DNA from: Conidiobolus incongruus B7586
Lineage: Eukaryota; Entomophthoromycota; Entomophthoromycetes; Entomophthorales; Conidiobolaceae
Reading direction: 5' to 3'
Length of the DNA stretch: 26,001 bases
Assembly (NCBI GenBank): GCA_000697335.1
Contig: JNEM01016250.1
Coordinates: forward strand, 1 to 26,001
Shown: piece after piece, positions 10,391 through 19,913 of the stretch
How the letters are laid out: every line of letters begins with the position of its first letter
Position numbering within the stretch: the first letter of the stretch is position 1
Notes under the pieces: generated by a model
What the model was told of the DNA's origin: nothing
Databases searched by the model: none
The model's input: the letters and a program-made list of their open reading frames with translations, nothing else
Program-made: the position numbers and the translations under genes

Positions 10391-11685
10391 TTAGAAATAT
10401 CTATAACCTTTTTTAATTTATAAATAACATAATTGTAAAAAATATATTATTTGAATAATCATTATTCGTAAAGACAAAATTTGGCATATAATTAAGATTT
10501 CAATTATATATAAAAATTAAAACTAAACATTATGACGGGGCATTATATCGATGTTATATAAAGTATTAAACTAATTATTTTATTTGAATTTCTATAGAGT
10601 TTAAAGCTGAACCAAATAGAATAAATTATAAATTATATCTCGACATTTTATTACATTCAATATTTAGAAATTATTTTAAATATTTTAAAATTTTATAACA
10701 GAAATTAAAAAAATTGTAAACTTGGTTTTAATCCAATTATTTCGAAGAATATATTAAAAATCATTTTTATATTATCTAAAACTCTTTCAACATTGAGTAT
10801 ATTTATAAATTTGGATAAAATGTGATAACACTGATTGTTACTTGCAAAATCATCTTGGTCTCTCCATATATTTTCTTATGAGGATGTTACTATGGAAGGC
10901 ACATCACTCTAATTTAAAGTTCTCATTCTCTAGAAGACCTAATTCACATTTAAATACTATGTTTAGCCGACAATTGGACTACAATAGAATTGATACAATA
11001 AGTTTTACCATGTGAAATCAGAGGATCTGTCATAAGATAATAACAACTTTCATCCTCTCAATTAAGCCTTTAATCTAGTACTGTCACCTATTAATAGTAA
11101 TTTGTCCCCTTCAGCTACTTACTTTATATATTGCAAGCAGTCAACTATGCAAAAAACAATTTCATAACTTTGATTCTAAATCTTAAAACAAACCTGATGA
11201 GATAATTTTTAAATAATTTGACATTGTATATTCATTTAAATTATATTATAATATAAACATTTTTTCTAAAAAAAATTTGATTTATATTTTTTTCTATTAA
11301 TTTATCAATCAATTATTTTTAAAAATATGCAATGTAATTTTCAATTTTACCGAATTATATTTAATTTTTTTTGTTTAAGTTGAAAAATTTGGATAATTTG
11401 TAATAGCTCAACAATAATTTATATAGTGATTTTTGATACCCAATTTTAATAAAATTAAAACTGATTGAGATTTTATTTTAATCTTATTATACTTTAAATA
11501 ATAATTATATCATTATTAATTTACAGCTGATAAATTAATTGACTTTAATAAAGAGATAACTTTAATAATATGAATTTAATAATTGTTGATCATGTTGTAT
11601 ATAAATGTTAGTCATATTGGGTGAATGTACATTTGTTAATTTATTTATAGAGATAATATATTTAAAGTATTAAACAAGTAATCTG
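10391..11685. other. AT-rich spacer with an unexplained G+C-richer patch
   Basis: Most of this is AT-rich spacer downstream of the minus-strand hydrolase. A patch at about 10840-11150 is visibly richer in G and C than its flanks and has few homopolymer runs. I checked its minus strand and found several broken frames but no protein I recognise. It may be the eroded remnant of a gene or repeat. Confidence 0.4.
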
Positions 11686-13110
11686 TCAAGTTGATAGTAA
11701 AGCATATGTTGAATTAGATGGATTGATCAAATTAGCCAAAGTTGGAAAAGGTGCAATTTTATATGTGGAATTCCAAGGAATAGCTTGACCATAAATATTT
11801 TCCCAATACATGTTATAAGTAGTGTTCATATACGCTTTTTTATAATCTGGCAAATACTTATATATTTTAGCGTTCAGCCTCTTAGCATTATTAGCATTTA
11901 ATGCTTGATAGATGAATTCACTCGTACTCATTATTGCCTTGCGACCATATTTACTAAAAGGTAAGGCCATAAAAGCATGTACTTGATCTTCGTAACAGAA
12001 AGTTTGAACATTTGAAATGAGTGTAGGATTTCGGTGACCCTCAAGTTCTCTTTCAGCTCTGCGCTTTCCGTACACTAGACCAAAATCTCTGAGTGAATCT
12101 CTTTCACTAGAAATAATAATTGTGGGAGGTAAGTTGCTCATATCTGGATCAAGGATAGGACTTATTTCAGGCCATAAACAGGCTCTTATTGGTCCAAAAG
12201 GAGAACCATCTTTAGCCATCCGTTTCAAAATATCTGGTGATGATTGATTATATATCCACCAATACAATGGAGAATTCAACTTCATTCCATCACTTGATAA
12301 TGATACTGGATCATACAAATCCCAAAGAATATCACTCTTGTTATTATCAAAAAATGATGGTTGACTTAACGTTAGATCGGTTGAAGGACACCATAAAAAT
12401 GTTCCAGTAGGCTGAGGTCGATTCATATTCCTCAAAATATGTATTAAGTTAGTTGTCAAACCACCTCCAGCACTTTCACCACCAATAACTACTTGAGAAC
12501 TTTCGATACCTGCGCCACCCTCATTTACTGGAGCAAGGAGATAAAAATATGCTGCGAATACATCTTCAATCATACTAAAGATAGTATACTGGGGGCCCAG
12601 TCTATAGTTAACTGCAAATATTATACTTGAAGATGCTTCTGATAAGTCTCTAAAAAAATGACTATAAAGACAACTATGGCCAAGTGCATAGCCGCCACCA
12701 TGTATGTAGTAAATAACTGATTTTGGATTTGAGAGTGTTCTGTTTTTAGGCGTTAACCATTGAATATCCAAAGGCTTACTCAAATTCCAATGATGTTCTG
12801 TAGGTATAGGATAGTGACCATATTTTTTCTCAAAATATTCTTTTAAATATTGATAAGATTGTTCTCGAAATTGATTGGGTACATTCATTCTTTCAATATC
12901 AAGTCCAGGAAAGGGTAAAATTTTACAAAATGAAGTAATAGATTGGGCATCTTCCAGAGATAATTTTGGGGTCATATTTAAGAAAATTTTGACCCATCGA
13001 TTAAATATTCCTTGAATTTTACCCCAATACCTTGAATTGGGTTTTTGTTCAGATAAAAAAATCGGAATTTTGGAATAAAATTGTTTTGCTATATTAACCA
13101 AGGAAAGCAT
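11686..13110 (-). CDS. alpha/beta hydrolase, hormone-sensitive-lipase family, intact
   Basis: The 474-residue, intronless gene encodes an esterase or lipase-like enzyme of the alpha/beta hydrolase fold-3 family, which cleaves carboxylic esters. The catalytic set is complete: oxyanion-hole HGGG (137-140), nucleophile elbow GESAGG (Ser213), acid motif SERDSLRD (Asp338) and histidine motif DQVHAF (His378). YRLGPQY (169-175) is also typical. There is no signal peptide or membrane segment, so a cytosolic location is likely. The protein is longer than the usual 300-350 residues. It has about 130 residues before HGGG and a C-terminal extension of some 95 residues after the histidine, rich in Asn and Tyr (LPDYKKAYMNTTYNMYW, IPWNSTY), which the pseudogene at 3527-4930 shares. 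The start was chosen because the paralog aligns from its N-terminus. The substrate is unknown. Confidence 0.88.
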   Translation of the reverse strand: MLSLVNIAKQFYSKIPIFLSEQKPNSRYWGKIQGIFNRWVKIFLNMTPKLSLEDAQSITSFCKILPFPGLDIERMNVPNQFREQSYQYLKEYFEKKYGHYPIPTEHHWNLSKPLDIQWLTPKNRTLSNPKSVIYYIHGGGYALGHSCLYSHFFRDLSEASSSIIFAVNYRLGPQYTIFSMIEDVFAAYFYLLAPVNEGGAGIESSQVVIGGESAGGGLTTNLIHILRNMNRPQPTGTFLWCPSTDLTLSQPSFFDNNKSDILWDLYDPVSLSSDGMKLNSPLYWWIYNQSSPDILKRMAKDGSPFGPIRACLWPEISPILDPDMSNLPPTIIISSERDSLRDFGLVYGKRRAERELEGHRNPTLISNVQTFCYEDQVHAFMALPFSKYGRKAIMSTSEFIYQALNANNAKRLNAKIYKYLPDYKKAYMNTTYNMYWENIYGQAIPWNSTYKIAPFPTLANLINPSNSTYALLST

Positions 13111-15439
13111 TTTAATATTATATAAAAGTTAAATTATCCAGCCTATTTCTATTTTCTAATTCGATCATTTATATATATATTGAATATCTAAAATATTGAA
13201 TTTTTTAATCACCAAAATTTAATTTGATACATATAACAAAGTAAATATTTATTGTTAAAATTAATTACCATTATCAAAACATTACAATAATATATAAACT
13301 TTCTATACCTTATTTAGTTAATATTGCATTTAGTTCTGCTAATTGACATTTTTGCATTCTAAGTGTTGTATTTCAAAAATATCCGTCCATCTCGATTCAA
13401 GAATTATGCAAATATTACACCTCAATTTTAGTGGTTATGATAGTCCATAATCGAATGTTCTTCTATAGATCCTTTTATTAGAATTAAACCAAATCCTATG
13501 TCACTCAATGAATGAATTATTTAAACCCAAAAGCGACAAGGAGTAAAGAGAAGGTTTTTTTGTGGATATTCTGCTACGACATCTCAACTGTTAGTTTTAA
13601 GACATACAGTCCCGATAAGTTAAAGAGCAGGATTTATAAACAATTTACTAAATGGAATTTTGAGTACTTTTCTAAAAACTATCTTTATTCACAAAACTTA
13701 TTATAAAACACAGCATAAGTTATAATAATTAAGAAAAAAATAAACTATAATATTTATATTTATATGCAATTATAAGTGGTTGCATAATTATTAATACAAT
13801 ATCAGAGATTATTTTATTAGTGAATTTCAACAATAACAATTGAAAAAATTATTAATGATAATTTTGATTATAAAAATTAATCAGTGATAGGCATTATGCA
13901 TACTATAAAATATGCTATTAAATATTCAACCTCAAATTTTAAATAAATGATATTTTGAAATTTTCATTTTTACTCAGCAAAGTTATTAATGTGCATTAAT
14001 AACAACCACAATTTGATATTTCTAAACAATTTAATTAAATATATAATTCTTTAAAAATATTTTTAAATAAAATGATATTTCTTCTATTTTCTGAACAGTA
14101 ATATAGTCAAAAAAATACTACTAAGAATATAATTTTTAAAATAAATTTTAGACTAAAAAAAAGGCTTCATCACATTTTAATTTTAATTATAAAAATACTA
14201 GTTTCAACTAATAAATATATATGAGATTATGAATATAATGTGTATTTACATAAAAATTCGGAATATTTTGACATGTTTTTTAAATAATAATTGATTACGA
14301 ATTAACTACTATAATTTCAGTTTAAATAATATATATAATATATTAGATTAGACAAGTAATCTCAATGTAAATATTTGATAAATTACCTTTTAAATTAGAG
14401 ATTGATATTTGATGATTTATGATTGATAGTCATTATTGATACTAGAAATGTAGGCCAAGTCATATAACTTAATAAAAGTGTTGATATATATATATATTAT
14501 ATTCTACGATATTTAATTATTGAGACTCCATTTATGAAATCTAATTAATGCATCTTCAATTTAATATTTGCCAAATTTTCTTATTATTTTAAATAATTTG
14601 AAATCCGATAATTAATCTATAATGCTTAAAATTCTCCAATAAAAATAAAAATCCTATTTCATATATTTAGATTATAAACAATATTAAAAGTATATGATAG
14701 CAATATTATCTGATGATAATCTGTGTTATATTCAATATATATCTAAATGATTCAAATTCAATTTATATATTGTTGATTCTGTAATTAAAATTCTTAAAAA
14801 TACAAAAGTATGATAATAATATACCAATATTAACATATTTTAAAATTGATTATTAATTTTATTATATGATTTAGTTCTAACCTAATTAATGGTTAATTAT
14901 ACAATATCAAATTTGGATTAATGATGTTTGATATTTCATAAAATTTACTAATTATGTAATTTAAATTAATCACCATTTTGTATGATTGTTAATTCTGAAG
15001 AGATGAAATAAATATTGCACTGTGAGCTGATATTTTTTCATTAAGTTTAGACTTCATATTATGAATTCAAGAAATTTATATAATTGAGGATTAATAAGTC
15101 AAAACAAAAATTGAAAACAAGTAAAAGAAAGTGAAATATATTTATATTGATCTTAATTATATTTTACCAATATATGTTTTACATTTTTATAATAATTATA
15201 TATATATGTTCCAAATTTTATTTTCTTTTTGTAAAGTTTAAAATTAAAATAAATATTTGTTTAATATTTTCAGGGTCACTGTCTACTTTTTACATCCTAA
15301 AAAATCAAAATTTATTTTTAAGATCATCTACAAATTTTAAATTATTACTTTGTAATTTAAATAATAAGAATTTTTTGCAATTGAAAAAAAATTAAATATT
15401 TTAATATATAAAAAATAAAAATAAATATATAATATAAAA
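13111..15439. other. AT-rich spacer upstream of the intact hydrolase
   Basis: This should contain the hydrolase promoter just right of 13110. A slightly G+C-richer patch at about 13380-13640 includes the 64-codon frame 13512-13706, which resembles no protein known to me. The frame 15147-15395 is Ile/Phe/Tyr/Lys-rich AT noise. A perfect 22-bp palindrome at 13982-14003 is listed separately. Nothing else is seen. Confidence 0.45.
13982..14003. repeat. perfect short inverted repeat
   Basis: Arms GTTATTAATG and CATTAATAAC are exact reverse complements separated by TG. It could be a binding site for a dimeric protein, a replication-related palindrome or a chance event. In DNA this AT-rich a 10-bp arm is less striking than elsewhere. 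Confidence 0.6.
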
Positions 15440-16602
15440 TTAATAATTTCTTTTATTTCTAATAACTTTTGGCTATATTTTTAACAAAGTTCTACCACTT
15501 AAAAAACATTTTTCTTTATTAAAGATTGAAATTTGATATTTTATAAAATAATTAAATTTTCCTGTAGAAATTTTCTTTTTTATAAACTAGTTTTTTAATT
15601 ACTTAAAATAATTGTAATTACATAGGTTATAATCTAAAGAATTTACTAGATATAGTAGTTTTTTCTAGTATTTTTAATTAAGAAATTTTTTATAACTTTA
15701 TGTATTTTATAGTTATTATGTAAAATAATAGGTTTTCTTAAATTATATAAAAATACTAATTAAAAATATTTTTATTTAATAAAACAATATAAAGTTTATT
15801 ATTAATTAATTTTCCTTTAAAAATTAAATAAGAGTAATATATGCTATTATAATTTATAATAATATTTAACATTTATTTATAAATATAATGTTTATTTAAA
15901 GGAATTTATAAAAGGGATTAATTTAAAATTTTAATTTATATTTTAATAAAAAATTATATAAAAAGATTTAAGATTTATTAATTATAATATTTTATTATAA
16001 AAGCTTTAGTTTTTAGTTATTCCTTAGTAAGCTTTGTTTAATAATAGTTATTCTAACTTTTTTTAAGCTTTAGTTAAATTATAAGGTATTTATTATATAT
16101 TTTTATTAATTAATTTTAATTTAAATTTTAATATATATAAAATACTTTTATAACTAATATTAAAGTGTTTTTTGATATATTTTTTCACTTTATTAATAAT
16201 TAAAAGAATAATAAATAAAATTAATTTTTTAAATTTTAACAGGTTTTGAATAATTTTTTTAACCTTAAAATAATTTATCTAATAAGTTATTAATATAAAT
16301 AATCTTTTATTACTAAAAGTTGCTTGTAAATTTTAAATAATTTTAAAGGGTTTATGGTTTAGTTTTACTAATACTAAAATAAAACACTTTTGATAATTAT
16401 TATTTAATTTAAGCATAATTAAATTAAATAATTAATTTTAAAAAATTATTTTTTGAATCAAAAAAATTATTATATATATATATATTTTTTCTTAGTTGTT
16501 TTGGATATATTGTATTATTCAAAACTAATTATAAATTTGAAAAATCAAAAATTAAAAAATTTCCATTTCTTCAATTTTATAATAATAATAGTGATTTTAA
16601 AT
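15440..16602 (-). mobile_element. decayed mariner-like DNA transposon, copy B (strongly AT-shifted)
   Basis: About 1.16 kb and colinear with copy A over its whole length. The segment after GATTGAAATTTGATATTTTATAA and the right end with TGAAAAATCAAAAATT are the clearest anchors. The minus strand near 16340-16270 gives LNHKPFKII, a stop, then NLQATFSNKRL, aligning with the helix-turn-helix segment of copy A. Nearly all C and G of copy A are replaced by T and A here. It has far more stops than copy A and cannot make a transposase. Confidence 0.55.
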
Positions 16603-18150
16603 AGTTGAAATATTGGCTATTTGCATAGAAATCACTCAGTTTATTCCTGTTAGATTCAATTTTATTTGTCTAATGGTTATTAAAATAACATCTAGTAAAT
16701 AGATTAAAATATAATGTTTATTAATATCAGTCAGTTTGAGTAATATGGATGATAAGTTTAACCAAATGGAACCAATTCAAATAGATAATATATTATATAA
16801 ATCCAACTAAGTCTGTTTTGAAAATTAAATTTTCAATATAATTTTTATAAAACATTATCATTTCTCCATAATAATGATACTATTCAGAAATTAATTGATT
16901 ATATTTTTACTATATTCAATTTAATTAAAATTTAGTTTTGACAAAAATAATATATGTCAAGTATATTATATATTTTGTAATAATTGTCAAATCTATTTTA
17001 CTTGGAAATTGATCATATAAATGATTATTAATCAAAGGTGATAATACTAAGAGTCTAGTTTCCAATGTAAAACACTTTTAAAAACACCTACAAAGACATG
17101 ATTTAGAATGATAATAATATTCACATTGGATCCATCAATTTAGTGGAATAAGTTTCGAAATAATTATTTTTCATTAATTATTGGTATATTTCGAAGGTGG
17201 TACATATTAAAAAATAGGTCTAGTCTGTGAAAAATGAGCTTTTGATATTGGATACTGTATTACTCTATATAATGTGAAGTATATATATAATACTTTAACA
17301 ATATTTAAGATTATTTTTTATATTTTATATATATATATAAATTACTTAATATTGATGACGTTAAAAATTTAATATTTCAACTATCTCAGTTAATATTTAA
17401 ATACCAAATTATAAAGAAACCTGATCCGGATCCCTGTAATATAAAAATTTTAACTAAATTGCAATATAATGAAAAATATTTAATATTATTTATCTCTCAA
17501 AATATCGGAAACTGTATCGATAAAATAATATATTATTGGTAAGATTAAATATATTAATTGAGATATTGTTAAATATTACAAAATTTATAAATATTACATG
17601 TTATGTAAATTACAAATATTCAAGTTTGAAAATTTGATAGGTAATATATAAAAATTAAAAAGAATTGATATTATTTTTTTACCATATTGTCATGTTTATA
17701 AAAACTGAATTGGACATTGCAATTTAGCTCTAGTCATTGTATAATGATTATTATTAGCCAAGATGATAATTGAAACTGAATAATGGAATTAGATTTGATA
17801 TTCATTAAAATTTATAGAAATGAAAACATAAGTAAACGTTGTTATCATACCTTTCTTGCATATTATCACAGCTAAATATTTTCTCTCGTATATTTTTTTA
17901 TTTATATAAATTGTTCTCAATGATCCTGGATTATTAAATAAATTATAATGAATTGATTCCATTTAATATGAATTATAGAATTATTTGAAATTTGATGGAT
18001 TCAATATGATATAATTTAAAATATTCTTTTTAAAGTTTGTTAATTTAATAGATCATATTTAACAATTTATGAAAATTTAGAGATTCGGGAATTGTGTGAT
18101 TATTACCAAATAGTGATTGAAGAATATAAAACGAATATTTATATGAAGTA
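16603..18150. other. AT-rich spacer, no gene seen
   Basis: This runs between mariner-like copy B and the SGNQ copy 3 promoter. Slightly less AT-rich patches occur around 17040-17270, and a perfect GATCCGGATC palindrome sits at 17423-17432. I found no open frame or RNA gene. Confidence 0.5.
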
Positions 18151-18286
18151 GAACCCCTTGAATGAGGATATTGTTTGAGAATAATAATAGAGTTATTTTA
18201 TAGTTATAGATATTATTGATAAATTTTATTACGATTAATAATACTCAAAGTGATCAAATAGTAAATGTAGAAAATTTGAGAACCCC
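18151..18286 (+). promoter_or_regulatory. paired GAACCCC boxes upstream of SGNQ copy 3
   Basis: GAACCCC occurs at 18151-18157 (followed by T) and 18280-18286 (followed by ACCCCT), 129 bp apart and 143-278 bp before the ATG. Runs of four C are rare in this DNA, so the pair stands out. CCCCT resembles the fungal stress-response element bound by Msn2/4-type zinc fingers. That link is inference only. I did not see the boxes before copies 1 and 2. Confidence 0.3.
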
Positions 18287-18364
18287 ACCCCTAAATCAAT
18301 ACACTTCGGAATTTCAGATTACATTTGAATCGACTTTGAAAATTGATATAAATATCAAATTCTG

Positions 18365-18380
18365 GATTAGCATTAAATAG
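18365..18380 (+). promoter_or_regulatory. core promoter-like motif of SGNQ copy 3
   Basis: GATTAGCATTAAATAG lies 64 bp before the ATG at 18429 and resembles GATGAGCATATATAAC and CATGAGCATATTATATAG ahead of the other two family members. The shared core is AT-G/T-AGCAT followed by a TATA-like stretch. The spacing is shorter than the 83 bp in the other two copies. Confidence 0.35.
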
Positions 18381-18428
18381 ATAATTAATTTAATACTTAA
18401 CAATAATATTTATTTAATTTAATTCATC

Positions 18429-19028
18429 ATGGTCTCTGCTAATATCTTGATCGCTTGCATTGCTTCTTTGACTGCTGCTCCTCAATCTTACGGATCTTTC
18501 GGTACTTCTCCTGTTCCTACTACATATACTCCTATCACTCCTCCTAAAGGTGCTGCTCAATGGGGAAGTACCTCATCCTCACAGTCATCTTCTGGACAAA
18601 CTAACACCTGGGATAATGAAGTTCATTCTGGTACGTCAAGCAATTTCGGCCAAGAGATTACTCATTATGGTAGCCAAGGTACCAACTACAACAACCAAGC
18701 CTCCTCATCCAACACTGTTGGAGGATCAATGACTCAATACAGTTCTGTTACTAATACACCTGGGTACAATTCATATGGATCAGAGCCTAGTTCATCAGGT
18801 CAATCTACTACTATTGGTGGATCACAGAATAACTTCAGCAACTCTCAGAATTCTGGAAGTTCAGTTACAGGAGGATTTGTTACTCAAGGTGTCAAAGGAT
18901 TCAGCTATAACAACCAACAACTATCACAAGGAGGTAGTAACACTCAAACTCAATCATCATACTCCAATTCTGCTAATTCTGGATCATCTTGGTATATCCC
19001 AGCTTCTTATGGCTATGGTGGTTATTAA
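18429..19028 (+). CDS. small probably secreted Ser/Gly/Asn/Gln-rich protein (SGNQ copy 3)
   Basis: The 199-residue, intronless product is a paralog of the protein at 6187-6813, with the same blocks in the same order. These are a hydrophobic signal-like N-terminus (about 1-17, ending SLTAAPQ), YTPITP (33-38), NFGQEITHYGSQGTNYNNQ (72-90), VGGS (97-100), TIGGS (128-132), TGGF (147-150), GGSNTQTQ (168-175) and IPASYGYGGY at the end. It lacks charged clusters, and its only cysteine is in the signal-like region. The mature part is low-complexity and probably disordered. Its DNA is less AT-rich than its surroundings, which supports selection on the protein. The ATG sits in ATCATGG. The function is unknown; a cell-surface or extracellular role is a guess from composition. 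Confidence 0.85.
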   Translation: MVSANILIACIASLTAAPQSYGSFGTSPVPTTYTPITPPKGAAQWGSTSSSQSSSGQTNTWDNEVHSGTSSNFGQEITHYGSQGTNYNNQASSSNTVGGSMTQYSSVTNTPGYNSYGSEPSSSGQSTTIGGSQNNFSNSQNSGSSVTGGFVTQGVKGFSYNNQQLSQGGSNTQTQSSYSNSANSGSSWYIPASYGYGGY

Positions 19029-19913
19029 TTCGATTTTGTAAAAAAATTATTTTTTTCCTAATTTTCATTCAATCAATTAATATCTCTTATTAAGTTTATA
19101 ATCCATTATATATATATATATCTATTGATTGAAATTTTTAATTTAATATAATCATTATTTCACATATTAATAAATTATTTTTATTCATTCTCAACTATTT
19201 TTTTTCACCTATAACTTGATATTTATATTTTCATTTTCTTATAATAATCTAAATTTTAAACAAATACAAAATGTGATTTTTAATAATTGTATATTTTATT
19301 ATTGATAAAAATCCTTTATTTATTTGATCTTTTTAATCAAAACTTTTTCATATTCATTTCCAAAAATATTAATGCATGAATATAGATTGAAGTAATAGTC
19401 AAATATTTAATTTAATCATTGATTTTTAAAATTGTAAATTATAGATTTGAAAGCAGAATGAAAAAAATTCCTGATACTGTCATTATAAAATTAGTTACAA
19501 TGTGAATAATAAAATGAACCATAAGATGATTAATTTAATATATTATTTATTATAAATAACGGATATAAAGAATCATTTTTAATTTGACAAAATTTCTAAA
19601 TATAATTTTTACAAAATTATTTTAATAACTTGAATATTGAAAACACCTTTAAATTTTGAATTGAATTTAATAAATAGAATCAAGACAAAGATTATTCATT
19701 CAAGTAATTTATAGAATATTCAAGTCTTTAATGAAAATTATAGACGACATTTAAATCAACAATAAAAAAATGAAAATTAAATAAATATCAAGTCTTAGAG
19801 CATGAATATACTATATAATTAGTAAATACAGTTTCTAAAATAATAAAAATGCAATATATGCAAGTACATTCAGATATTGATTCATTAAAAATATTAAATT
19901 TTATAATAAAGTT
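19029..19913. other. AT-rich spacer between convergent genes
   Basis: This is the 3' flank of SGNQ copy 3 (plus) and of ARPC1 (minus), so two transcript ends should lie here. It includes a short TA dinucleotide run near 19108-19121. No other feature is seen. Confidence 0.5.

Noticed and set aside
13512-13706. 64-codon frame upstream of the intact hydrolase
   Set aside because: Composition is a little protein-like, but there is no recognisable domain or paralog, and it is too short to support.
15147-15395. 82-codon hydrophobic frame that could be a membrane protein
   Set aside because: Phe/Ile/Tyr/Asn/Lys runs from AT-rich DNA; no charge pattern or family match.
17320-17342. TA dinucleotide run
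   Set aside because: Short TA runs are scattered throughout this AT-rich DNA and none is long enough to be a notable microsatellite.
18550-19041. two shifted frames inside SGNQ copy 3
   Set aside because: By-products of codon bias. They lack a signal peptide and are interrupted, while the main frame is uninterrupted and conserved.
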